NCBI RefSeq assembly: GCF_001571305.1
Contig: NZ_BCTN01000004.1
Location: 1 to 64,000 of the forward strand
Direction of reading: 5' to 3'
Length of the DNA: 64,000 nt
DNA from: Erwinia persicina NBRC 102418
GTDB lineage: Bacteria > Pseudomonadota > Gammaproteobacteria > Enterobacterales > Enterobacteriaceae
In this document: positions 56,266-64,000 of the stretch, piece by piece
Layout: each line of letters begins with the position of its first letter
Numbering within the stretch: position 1 is the stretch's first letter
The notes under the pieces: model-generated
What the model was told of the DNA's origin: nothing
Seen by the model: only the letters and a program-made list of their open reading frames with translations
The model's database searches: none
Translations under genes and position numbers: made by a program

Positions 56266-57876
56266 ATGCGCACCCGTAAGATCGGACTGGCAAACTATCT
56301 CGCTTATGGTTCCGGTGATTTCCTCGGCGCCGGCACCACCGCGCTGACTGCCGCCTGGCTGCTCTATTTTTATACCACCTTCTGCGGTCTGACACCGATT
56401 GAAGCAACCTTTATCTTCGCGCTTGCCCGCGTGCTGGATGCCGTGATCAGCCCCTTAATGGGGTTTCTGACTGACAACTTCGGCAGCACCCGGCTGGGTA
56501 AGCGCTTCGGCCGCCGTAAATTCTTTATTCTACTGGGTATTCCCGCAGTGTTCAGTTACAGCCTGATGTGGGTCGGGGAGATGAGCTACCTGTGGTACTT
56601 GCTCACCTATCTGGCGTTCGACATCGTCTACACCATGGTTCTGGTGCCATACGAAACACTGGTGCCGGAAATGACCGACGATTTTAAACAGAAGACCCGC
56701 TTCTCCGGCGCGCGTATTGCCCTTGCCCAGCTTTCAGCCATCCTCGCCGCCTTTCTGCCGGGTATCCTGCTGGGTATTTTTGGCAAAGATAATGCGGTGT
56801 CGTTCTTCTATTCCAGCCTGGTGTTTTCCACCCTGTGCGCCATTGTCCTGACCCTGGTATGGTTCTTTACCTGGGAACGTCCGGCCGACGCGCTGTCAGA
56901 AGAGTCAAAGCGTGCCGAGGCTGAGCGAAAACAACTGACGTTAGGCCAGAGTCTGAAACGCCTGTATGTCGAGCTGGCCTCAACCCTGCGCATTCGTATT
57001 TTTCGTCAACATCTCGGCATGTACCTTGGTGGGTATATTGCTCAGGACGTGTTTAACGCCGTCTTCACGTGGTATGTGGTGTTTGTGCTGATGCAGAGCG
57101 CCCAGTTGGCTTCGAATCTGATGGGCACCATGGCCGTGCTGCAGTTCATTGCGGTGATAGGCATGATCCCGCTGTGTATCCGCATCGGGCCGGCTCCTGC
57201 CTATCGTCTGGTTGTTGTGCTGTTTGCCGCCAGCGCCCTCTCCTACTGCCTCCTGTGGTATGCGGGAATGAGCAATAATCTGACGCTGCTGGTGCTGATC
57301 TCAGCGGTCGCGGGCCTGGGACGGGGCGGCATCAACTATGTTCCGTGGAATATTTATACCTACATTGCGGATGTCGATGAAGCGATCACTGGCCAGCGCC
57401 GCGAAGGGATCTTTGCCGGGATCATGACGCTGACGCGGAAAGCCTCTCAGGCCGGTGCGGTCATGGTGGTAGGGATTGTGCTGCAACTGTCGGGTTTTGT
57501 TTCTGGCCGCGCCGAGCAACTACCCCAGGTGGGACACACCATTGTGTGGATCCTCAGCCTCGGCACCCTGGCAATGCTGACGTTCGGCTTTATCATCTCG
57601 CTGCGCTTTAAGCTCAATCTCAATACTCACCAAATCCTGCGGGAAGAAACCATCAGAATGCGCGAGGCCGATGGCACGGTTCCTCAGCAGCTGACACCGC
57701 AGGCGCGTGCCGTCGTCGAAACACTGACGGGAATGCCTTATGAAAACCTCTGGGGTAACAACAATATTGGCTACCTCAATCGTCACAAACCTCAGGCGGC
57801 TGCACTCACCGAGACTCGCGCCGTTTTCCCCGTTATCCGACCTCAGGAGCACCAAGATGACAGTTTATCCGGTTAA
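56266..57876 (+). CDS. GPH-family oligosaccharide transporter, RhiT-like
   Basis: A 536-aa sugar:cation symporter of the MelB/GPH class with about 12 membrane segments. The family motif after segment 2 is DAVISPLMGFLTDN, and the FGRRKFFILLGIPAVFSYSL loop is typical. The extended hydrophilic C-terminus (about 80 aa) is unusual for MelB. Its pairing with a GH105 hydrolase matches the Dickeya rhiT-rhiN pair for unsaturated rhamnogalacturonides, so that substrate is inferred. ATG 56266 follows AAGGAG; it overlaps the next gene by 20 nt. Confidence 0.82.
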   Translation: MRTRKIGLANYLAYGSGDFLGAGTTALTAAWLLYFYTTFCGLTPIEATFIFALARVLDAVISPLMGFLTDNFGSTRLGKRFGRRKFFILLGIPAVFSYSLMWVGEMSYLWYLLTYLAFDIVYTMVLVPYETLVPEMTDDFKQKTRFSGARIALAQLSAILAAFLPGILLGIFGKDNAVSFFYSSLVFSTLCAIVLTLVWFFTWERPADALSEESKRAEAERKQLTLGQSLKRLYVELASTLRIRIFRQHLGMYLGGYIAQDVFNAVFTWYVVFVLMQSAQLASNLMGTMAVLQFIAVIGMIPLCIRIGPAPAYRLVVVLFAASALSYCLLWYAGMSNNLTLLVLISAVAGLGRGGINYVPWNIYTYIADVDEAITGQRREGIFAGIMTLTRKASQAGAVMVVGIVLQLSGFVSGRAEQLPQVGHTIVWILSLGTLAMLTFGFIISLRFKLNLNTHQILREETIRMREADGTVPQQLTPQARAVVETLTGMPYENLWGNNNIGYLNRHKPQAAALTETRAVFPVIRPQEHQDDSLSG

Positions 57877-58996
57877 GCACAGTGCACTGCTACGCCAGCC
57901 CGAATTTTTGCTGCCACGCGCCGCGCTTCAGCAGCTGATTACCCGCCTCAGTGACAACCTGGTCGGTATTACCGATGAAAGCGGTGAGTTTCTGCTGCGC
58001 CTGGATGATGGCCGGGTGATCGATACTAAAGGCTGGGCGGGATGGGAGTGGACGCACGGTATCGGGCTGTACGGCATGTACCATTATTATCAGCAGACCG
58101 GTGACAGACTGACGCTACAGCGTATTGATGACTGGTTCAGCACGCGACTGCAGGAGGGAACGCCGACCAAAAATGTGAATACGGTCTGCCCGTTTCTGAC
58201 GCTGGCATATCGCTATGAGGAAACCGGCGACGCATCTCTGCGTCCGGTGCTGGAGCGATGGGCGGAGTGGGTGATGTATGAGATGCCGCGCACCGAGCAT
58301 AACGGTATTCAGCATCTGGTTTATAACAATGAAAATCATCAGCAGATGTGGGACGACACGCTGATGATGAGCGTGATGCCGCTGGCAAAAATCGGTCAGT
58401 TGCTTAACCGGCCGGAATTTGTCGAAGAAGCCACTTACCAGTTCCTGCTGCATACCCAGTATCTGATGGATCGTCAGACCGGGCTGTGGTTCCACGGCTG
58501 GACGTTTGATGGCCATCATAACTTCGCTAATGCACGCTGGGCACGGGGTAACAGCTGGCTGACCATTGCCATTCCCGATTTTATTGAACTGATGAACTGG
58601 CCGGAGCAGCATGCCACCCGTCGTTATCTGTTGCAGGTACTGGAAAGCCAGGTGAAAGCGCTGGCCGGGTGCCAGCACGAGAGCGGGCTATGGCACACGC
58701 TGCTGGATGACCGCGACGCCTACCTTGAGGCCTCGGCCACCGCGGGCTTCGCTTATGGCATCCTGAAAGCCGTTCGTAAGCGTTACCTGTCCCGGGACTA
58801 TTATCCGGTCGCAGAAAACGCGCTGAAGGGCGTGATGGCACATATCAATGAGGACGGGGAATTGACCCAGGTTTCTTTCGGCACCGCCATGGGCAGCGAC
58901 CTGGAATACTACCGCCAGATACCGCTGACTTCCATGCCTTATGGCCAGGCAATGGCGCTGCTGTGCCTGACAGAGTATCTGCGGGTCTATCTCTGA
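57857..58996 (+). CDS. GH105 unsaturated rhamnogalacturonyl hydrolase, RhiN/YteR-like
   Basis: A 379-aa (alpha/alpha)6-barrel enzyme that removes unsaturated galacturonate from oligosaccharides made by rhamnogalacturonan lyases. GH105-type motifs are GWEWTHGIGLYGMYHYYQQT, the catalytic Asp in QMWDDTLMM, the His of FHGWTFDGHH and the WARGNSWL block. There is no signal peptide, so it acts in the cytoplasm after import by the preceding transporter. ATG 57857 follows AGGAG inside the transporter end. Confidence 0.85.
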   Translation: MTVYPVKHSALLRQPEFLLPRAALQQLITRLSDNLVGITDESGEFLLRLDDGRVIDTKGWAGWEWTHGIGLYGMYHYYQQTGDRLTLQRIDDWFSTRLQEGTPTKNVNTVCPFLTLAYRYEETGDASLRPVLERWAEWVMYEMPRTEHNGIQHLVYNNENHQQMWDDTLMMSVMPLAKIGQLLNRPEFVEEATYQFLLHTQYLMDRQTGLWFHGWTFDGHHNFANARWARGNSWLTIAIPDFIELMNWPEQHATRRYLLQVLESQVKALAGCQHESGLWHTLLDDRDAYLEASATAGFAYGILKAVRKRYLSRDYYPVAENALKGVMAHINEDGELTQVSFGTAMGSDLEYYRQIPLTSMPYGQAMALLCLTEYLRVYL

Positions 58997-59001
58997 GGCA
59001 T

Positions 59002-59030
59002 AAAAAAAGGGGCGCCTGGGCGCCCCTTCT
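59002..59030. terminator. Bidirectional terminator, rhiN-like / ptsG
   Basis: GGGGCGC-CTGG-GCGCCCC has seven A on its left (seven U for ptsG on the reverse strand) and TTCTTC on its right. It serves both convergent genes. Confidence 0.88.
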
Positions 59031-59053
59031 TCGTGATGCTCATTCGTTATGCA

Positions 59054-60487
59054 TTACGCATTACGCATGTAGTCATCCATATCGGTTTTCAGGTTATCGG
59101 ACTTGGTACCGAAAATAGCCTGAACACCGGAACCCGCCACGACAACGCCTGCCGCACCCAGTTTCTTCAGTCCCGCCTGATCCACTTTGCTTACATCCGC
59201 CACGCTGACGCGCAGACGAGTGATACAGGCATCCAGGTTAGTGATGTTTTCTTTACCACCGAACGCGGTCACCAGATTAGCCGCCATTTCACTGGCATTA
59301 CCGGTCGTCTGCTCGCTGGTCGCGTCTTCACGGCCCGGGGTTTTCAGATCCAGTTTGGCAATCAGCACGCGGAAGATGGTGTAGTAAACCAGACCGTAGA
59401 TGATCCCTACAATCGGGAACAGCCAGATTTTGCTGCTGTTACCGCTCAGTACGATAAAGTCGATCAGACCATGCGAGAAGCTGGTACCGTCGCGCATCCC
59501 CAACAGAATACAGATAGGGAAAGCCAGGCCTGCCAGAATCGCGTGAATCGCATACAGGATCGGTGCCACGAACATGAACGAGAATTCGATGGGTTCGGTG
59601 ATACCGGTCAGGAATGACGTCAGGGCAGCGGAGATCATGATGCCGCCAACTTTGGCACGGTTCTCAGGTTTAGCTGAATGCCAGATAGCAATGGCTGCGG
59701 CTGGCAGACCGTACATTTTGAACAGGAAGCCGCCCGACAGTTTACCTGCGGTCGGGTCACCCGCCATATAACGTGGGATATCACCATGGAACACCTGGCC
59801 CGCTGCGTTGGTGAACTCACCAATCTGCATCTGGAAAGGAACGTTCCAGATGTGGTGCAGACCAAATGGCACCAGTGAACGCTCAACGACGCCGTAGATA
59901 CCAAATGCGACCACCGGGTTCTGATAGGCAGCCCACTGTGAGAACTCCTGAATCGCGGTCCCAATTGGCGGCCAGACAAAGGAAAGCGCCACACCGAGGA
60001 AAATGGCCGTGAAACCCGAGATGATAGGGACAAAGCGTTTACCGGCAAAGAAGCCCAGATACTCAGGCAGCTTGATACGGTAGAAACGGTTAAACATATA
60101 GGCTGCAATGGAACCGGCAATAATACCGCCCAGAACACCGGTGTCTGCCAGGTGTTTAGCCGCAATTTCTTCGGCCGGCAGATGCAATACCAGCGGTGCC
60201 ACAACGGCCATGGTTTTTACCATGATACCGTAGGCCACCACGGCGGCCAGCGCCGATACACCGTCATTATTGGTAAAGCCCAGTGCCACGCCGATCGCGA
60301 AAATCAGCGGCATGTTAGCAAAGACCGACCCACCGGCTTCCGCCATCACATGTGAAACGACCGCTGGCAGCCAGTCAAAGTTGGCAGAACCAACGCCCAG
60401 CAGGATCCCCGCGATCGGCAGGACCGATACGGGCAACATCAGCGATTTACCGACCTTTTGCAGGTTCGCAAATGCATTTTTGAACAT
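59054..60487 (-). CDS. ptsG: PTS glucose-specific EIICB component
   Basis: Imports and phosphorylates glucose. 477 aa, equal to E. coli. The N-terminal EIIC has about ten membrane segments ([35 protein letters not shown]). The C-terminal EIIB has the phospho-Cys in [13 protein letters not shown]. It reads [20 protein letters not shown] from the start, as in E. coli. The leader carries Mlc, CRP and SgrS-type sites. Confidence 0.98.
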   Translation of the reverse strand: MFKNAFANLQKVGKSLMLPVSVLPIAGILLGVGSANFDWLPAVVSHVMAEAGGSVFANMPLIFAIGVALGFTNNDGVSALAAVVAYGIMVKTMAVVAPLVLHLPAEEIAAKHLADTGVLGGIIAGSIAAYMFNRFYRIKLPEYLGFFAGKRFVPIISGFTAIFLGVALSFVWPPIGTAIQEFSQWAAYQNPVVAFGIYGVVERSLVPFGLHHIWNVPFQMQIGEFTNAAGQVFHGDIPRYMAGDPTAGKLSGGFLFKMYGLPAAAIAIWHSAKPENRAKVGGIMISAALTSFLTGITEPIEFSFMFVAPILYAIHAILAGLAFPICILLGMRDGTSFSHGLIDFIVLSGNSSKIWLFPIVGIIYGLVYYTIFRVLIAKLDLKTPGREDATSEQTTGNASEMAANLVTAFGGKENITNLDACITRLRVSVADVSKVDQAGLKKLGAAGVVVAGSGVQAIFGTKSDNLKTDMDDYMRNA

Positions 60488-60495
60488 AGTGTAAA

Positions 60496-60512
60496 GCTCC
60501 TGAGTATGAGTG
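60496..60512 (-). promoter_or_regulatory. Possible SgrS pairing site in the ptsG leader
   Basis: The ptsG ribosome-site region reads CACTCATACTCAGGAGC on the reverse strand. It keeps the CATACTCAGGAGC core that pairs with small RNA SgrS in E. coli. This suggests translational control under glucose-phosphate stress. Confidence 0.55.
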
Positions 60513-60586
60513 CTTTTCTTCGCGCTGAGCGCGTTGTAAGCGGGGGAGGTTCCGCTTACGGGTGGGGCAATTTATATGCCCTCGGT

Positions 60587-60611
60587 ATTTATTACGAAGA
60601 GTAAAATAAAT
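60587..60611 (-). promoter_or_regulatory. Mlc operator of ptsG
   Basis: On the reverse strand ATTTATTTTACTCTTCGTAA followed by TAAAT closely matches the Mlc site of E. coli ptsG. It predicts repression by Mlc and release when PtsG is transporting glucose. Confidence 0.8.
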
Positions 60612-60624
60612 CCGTTCAAATTTG

Positions 60625-60640
60625 TTTGATGGCTATCACG
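60625..60640. promoter_or_regulatory. CRP site upstream of ptsG
   Basis: TTTGA-TGGCTA-TCACG matches TGTGA-N6-TCACA at 8 of 10 positions, 14 bp from the Mlc site. E. coli ptsG also needs CRP. No other gene is visible in the 304-bp ptsG-ycfH gap (60488-60791). Confidence 0.6.
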
Positions 60641-60791
60641 TTTCGTTGAACGCGCGTCATTTCTTTAGAATAAGCCGATCAAAAAGGCCCATTTTTAGCT
60701 CAAAAAAAATGCAGAGCCCAATTTCATGGCGCTGCACTTTACGACTTTTAGTTATTAATTACGAGCTCTAAAAGAAATCTTCTGTGGAGAG

Positions 60792-61583
60792 TCAGTCCGA
60801 CAAACGTGACATCGGGACGTGGAACAGACGGGAAAAGTTTTCCGTCGTCGCCTGCGCCATCTGCTCAATGCTCACCCCTTTGACCACCGCCATATATTCC
60901 GCCACATCGCGCGTATAAGCAGGCTGATTTTCTTTACCCCGATGCGGTACCGGGGCCAGATACGGTGAGTCGGTTTCCACCAGCATACGATCCAGCGGAA
61001 CATAGCGTGCCGCTTCACGGATCTGCTCCGCATTACGGAAAGTGGCAATCCCGGAGAATGAAATATAGAAGCCCATATCCAGCAACGTTTCTGCTGTCTG
61101 GCGATCCTCCGTGAAACAGTGCAATACACCGCCGCACTCTTCCGCCTTCTCCTCCTGCAGGATGGCCAGCGTATCCTCACGCGCATCACGGGTATGAACA
61201 ATCACCGGTTTATTCAGATCGCGGCCGACGCGGATATGTTCACGGAATGATGCCTGCTGGCGAACCATCGTCTCCTTCTGATAGAAATAATCCAGCCCGG
61301 TTTCCCCCATCGCGACAACACGCGGATGAGCGGCCAGCTCGCGCAGCTCCGCAAAGTCATACTCCTCTTCCTGATTCAGAGGATGCACGCCGCAGGAATA
61401 AGCCACACGCTCACGCTCACCGATCAGCTCAACCATCGCCTTGTAGCCCGGCAGGGTTGTGGCGACCGCCAGCATAAACTTCACATCACGTGCGGCGGCT
61501 TTTGCCAGCACATCGGACACGTCCTGATGCAGGGTTTCATAATTCAGGCCATCAAGATGGCAGTGGGAATCAACTAAAAACAT
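60792..61583 (-). CDS. ycfH: TatD-family metal-dependent hydrolase YcfH
   Basis: A TIM-barrel metal-dependent DNase-like hydrolase, 263 aa (E. coli 265). Metal ligands are seen in DSHCHLDGLNY (HxH), MGETGLDYFY (Glu), VIVHTRDA (His), GVLHCFTED (His) and LVETDSPYLAP (Asp). It lies in the conserved mltG-tmk-holB-ycfH run, 10 nt after holB. Confidence 0.95.
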   Translation of the reverse strand: MFLVDSHCHLDGLNYETLHQDVSDVLAKAAARDVKFMLAVATTLPGYKAMVELIGERERVAYSCGVHPLNQEEEYDFAELRELAAHPRVVAMGETGLDYFYQKETMVRQQASFREHIRVGRDLNKPVIVHTRDAREDTLAILQEEKAEECGGVLHCFTEDRQTAETLLDMGFYISFSGIATFRNAEQIREAARYVPLDRMLVETDSPYLAPVPHRGKENQPAYTRDVAEYMAVVKGVSIEQMAQATTENFSRLFHVPMSRLSD

Positions 61584-61593
61584 AATGTACTCT

Positions 61594-62592
61594 CTAAAGC
61601 GGTAAAGCGGCAGAAGCCGGCTTAATCATCATTTCCCAGCTCAACAGCTGCTCTGTCAGCAGCAGTTCGCGATTGACGGCGACTACCGTCAACAAACGGT
61701 CACGGCAAATCATCCACTGACGCAGGCTGGCATCTATGGCGCTGGCCGGAAGCATCCCGGCGATATGCATCACTTCGCTCTGGCGATCGACGTTGGTGAT
61801 AAAAGAGGCGCCGCCCTGCTGCCATTTCACCGCATCCACCAGCAAGGAACAGAGCCAGCCGATACGCTGCGCAACATTATCATGGTGCAGCACCGGGAGC
61901 AGGCTCAGCATATCCCCCTGCAGGGCCACAGGCAGCGCCTGACAAAGCAGATCGCGCTGATGCCAGATTTTTTCTTCCAGCAGCGTCAGCGCAGCCGCAG
62001 GCGCTCCCCCCGACAGCCTCAGCGCGGCAGCGCGTTCGTTCAGCCCGGCAGGGCACTGTTTTTGTAACCATTGCAGACTCTGGGCTTCGTCAGGAGGTGC
62101 CAGGTGCCACAGCAGACAGCGGCTGCGCAGCGTCGGTAACAGCCGGGAGGGCTCACGACTGCTCAGTAAAAACCAGGTATTCTTCGGCGGCTCCTCCAGG
62201 GTTTTCAGAAGGGCGTTGGCTGCGGCCTCGGTCAGTTGCCCGGCATCCGGCAGCCAGACCACCTTCGCCCCCCCCTGCTGGGCATGATGATACAGCTTCT
62301 CGGTCACGCCACGGATAGCATCTACCCCGAGAGAACTCTTGCCCTTTTCCGCCTCCAGGCGATACCAGTCAGGGTGCGTTCCGGCCAGCATCAGCTGACA
62401 GGCGTGACATTCTCCGCAGCTTTTCAGCCCCTGCGGATGCCTGCACATCAGCCAGCGACTGATTCCCCAGACCAACGCATCATCGCCCATCCCCGCAAGC
62501 GCCTGGATCAGCAGTGCATGGTGACCCCGCTGCTGTTGATGCTGGCTGAGGATTTGACGATAGCTGTGATTCAGCCACGGATACCAGTTCAT
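61594..62592 (-). CDS. holB: DNA polymerase III subunit delta prime
   Basis: A clamp-loader subunit. 332 aa from ATG 62592 ([13 protein letters not shown]. coli 334). It has the AAA+ fold with a degenerate P-loop ([13 protein letters not shown]), the zinc module [18 protein letters not shown], and [20 protein letters not shown] is at LRSRC. The start overlaps the tmk stop (ATGA). Confidence 0.96.
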   Translation of the reverse strand: MNWYPWLNHSYRQILSQHQQQRGHHALLIQALAGMGDDALVWGISRWLMCRHPQGLKSCGECHACQLMLAGTHPDWYRLEAEKGKSSLGVDAIRGVTEKLYHHAQQGGAKVVWLPDAGQLTEAAANALLKTLEEPPKNTWFLLSSREPSRLLPTLRSRCLLWHLAPPDEAQSLQWLQKQCPAGLNERAAALRLSGGAPAAALTLLEEKIWHQRDLLCQALPVALQGDMLSLLPVLHHDNVAQRIGWLCSLLVDAVKWQQGGASFITNVDRQSEVMHIAGMLPASAIDASLRQWMICRDRLLTVVAVNRELLLTEQLLSWEMMIKPASAALPL

Positions 62593-63221
62593 TGCTGTTC
62601 CTGTAACCACTGGCCAAGCACCTGCCGCAGTGAGGCAGTCACCTGCTCAAGCGGCTGCGTGGCATCCACCGTTTTGATGCGGGCGTCGGCCGCAGCGAGT
62701 TCCAGATAGCGATCGCGGGTGCGGGTGAAGAAATTCAGGGACTCCTGCTCAATACGATCGAGTGCTCCGCGCGCCCGCGCGCGCTGCAGGCCAATTTCTG
62801 GCGTCACATCCAGATACAGCGTCAGGTCCGGGGAAAAGTCGCCCAACACCGCCTGCTTCAGGCTGTTCATCAGGCCGGTATCCATTTGCCGACCGCCGCC
62901 CTGATAGGCCTGCGAGGAGAGATCGTGGCGGTCGCCCACCACCCAGGCACCCCGTGCCAGAGCAGGTTTGATGACGTTCTCCACCAGTTGAACCCGTGCG
63001 GCGTACAGCATCAGCAGTTCGGCGCGATCGGTTACCGGTTCATCACTGATACCCTGCTTAATCAGCTCGCGCAGCTTTTCCGCCAGCGGTGTACCGCCGG
63101 GTTCGCGGGTGAAAACAATGTCGTTAATGCCATGGCGCTGAAGTTCGCTGACCACTGCATCACGGGCGGTGGTTTTCCCTGCGCCTTCCAGGCCTTCAAT
63201 AACGATAAATTTACTGTTCAT
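62589..63221 (-). CDS. tmk: Thymidylate kinase
   Basis: Phosphorylates dTMP to dTDP. 210 aa (E. coli 213). The P-loop is [10 protein letters not shown], the DR(Y/H) motif is [18 protein letters not shown], and the lid region is [14 protein letters not shown]. It overlaps holB by 4 nt and mltG by 11 nt. Confidence 0.97.
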   Translation of the reverse strand: MNSKFIVIEGLEGAGKTTARDAVVSELQRHGINDIVFTREPGGTPLAEKLRELIKQGISDEPVTDRAELLMLYAARVQLVENVIKPALARGAWVVGDRHDLSSQAYQGGGRQMDTGLMNSLKQAVLGDFSPDLTLYLDVTPEIGLQRARARGALDRIEQESLNFFTRTRDRYLELAAADARIKTVDATQPLEQVTASLRQVLGQWLQEQQ

Positions 63222-64000
63222 TTTTTTCCTTCATCGCCAGGCGATAGACCTGCACGGCTTTATTATGGCTGGCCAGGTTAGTGGTAAAGGTATGTCCCCC
63301 TTTTCCATCGGCCACAAAATAGAGGAAGTTGGTCTTATCGGGATGCGCGGCGGCGGCCAGCGAGGCTTTACCCGGCATGGCGATTGGCCCCGGCGGTAGC
63401 CCGTTAATGGTGTAGGTATTATACGGCGTGGGTGTTTCCAGATCTTTACGCGTCAGGGTGCCCTTGTAACTGTCACCCATGCCATAGATCACGGTCGGAT
63501 CGGTTTGCAGACGCATTCCGAGGCGCAGCCGGTTAATAAATACCGAGGCGACCCGGGTACGTTCGGCGCTGACAGCCGTCTCTTTTTCAATGATTGAGGC
63601 CATGGTCAGCATATCATTTTTACTTTTATACGGCAGGTTATCCATTTTTCCCTGCCACTCGCTGTCCACCAGACTGACCATGCGGTCGTGGGCACGTTTC
63701 AACAACGCGACGTCAGTGGTGTTCGCCGTGTAGAGATAGGTATCAGGGTAGAACCAGCCCTCAACTCCCGCCTCTTCACCTTCCAGCTTCAGCGCTGACG
63801 CCACGCTGCTCAGTTCATCATCTGGCAACGTATGTTTGATATAAGGCGCATGCCGCAGTTGGCTCAGCCACTCCTGCATCCGCGTCCCCTCCACAAAGCG
63901 CAGTGGGAACTGCGCCTCCTTTCCACTCGCCAGCAGGGCCAGCATCTCGCGGACAGTCATCTCGGGGGTGAAGCGGTAGGTTCCGGCTTTAAATTTTGCC
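63211..64000 (-). CDS. mltG: Endolytic murein transglycosylase MltG, N-terminus cut
   Basis: An inner-membrane YceG-like lytic transglycosylase that cuts nascent glycan strands and is proposed to end their growth. The visible C-terminal 262 residues run without a stop to the window edge ([20 protein letters not shown]). The catalytic Glu is in [11 protein letters not shown], and [11 protein letters not shown] follows. About 75-80 residues, including the membrane anchor, lie outside. Confidence 0.96.
   Translation of the reverse strand, partial: AKFKAGTYRFTPEMTVREMLALLASGKEAQFPLRFVEGTRMQEWLSQLRHAPYIKHTLPDDELSSVASALKLEGEEAGVEGWFYPDTYLYTANTTDVALLKRAHDRMVSLVDSEWQGKMDNLPYKSKNDMLTMASIIEKETAVSAERTRVASVFINRLRLGMRLQTDPTVIYGMGDSYKGTLTRKDLETPTPYNTYTINGLPPGPIAMPGKASLAAAAHPDKTNFLYFVADGKGGHTFTTNLASHNKAVQVYRLAMKEKNEQ

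Overview
The window is a chromosomal segment of an enterobacterium. The protein sequences are close to Escherichia coli and Salmonella counterparts but consistently divergent. The gene mix points to the Erwiniaceae (Erwinia or Pantoea type): RcsA, CheV, a glucosylglycerate-type gene pair, and a rhamnogalacturonide operon with a KdgR-like operator. The genus is an inference; no rRNA or tRNA gene is present to confirm it.

Layout. (1) 1-16.5 kb is an E. coli-like backbone: icd (cut by the window edge), rluE, nudJ, mnmA, hflD, purB, phoPQ with a near-consensus PhoP box, roxA, pepT, then a sutR/ydcO divergent pair where E. coli K-12 has potABCD, then cobB and lolEDC (nagK is missing). (2) 16.5-18.6 kb holds a MASE1-GGDEF diguanylate cyclase. 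(3) 18.6-24.5 kb is a stripped prophage. It has a CI-like repressor facing away from a Q-like antiterminator, lysozyme, holin, nested Rz/Rz1 spanins and one tailspike-type polysaccharide depolymerase. No integrase, terminase, capsid or tail-assembly gene is visible, yet every retained ORF looks intact. (4) 24.7-37.5 kb is a flagellar cluster: cheV, fliE and the fliFGHIJK and fliLMNOPQR operons. (5) 37.5-46 kb carries rcsA, a methyl-accepting chemotaxis protein, dsrB, a Pmp3-family peptide, two orphan terminators that may mark unannotated small RNAs, a glycosyl-3-phosphoglycerate phosphatase/synthase pair, dgcQ and a small SH3-like protein. (6) 46-64 kb returns to the backbone: mfd, ycfJ, ndh, ycfP, nagZ, thiK, lpoB, ycfL, hinT, an inserted rhiT/rhiN-like operon (E. 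coli has fhuE there), ptsG with Mlc, CRP and SgrS-type sites, ycfH, holB, tmk and mltG (cut by the window edge).

Relative to E. coli K-12, lolC and mfd are separated by about 29 kb holding the prophage remnant, the fli genes and the rcsA region. Motility (fli, cheV, MCP with FliA-type promoters), c-di-GMP (two GGEEF proteins), capsule control (rcsA with an RcsAB box) and an exopolysaccharide-depolymerase-like gene therefore sit next to each other.

The most unusual object is the lysis-tailspike cassette: a repressor, an antiterminator, a complete lysis module and a single depolymerase-like payload. All functional statements rest on recognisable sequence motifs and recalled family knowledge; no database search was run.
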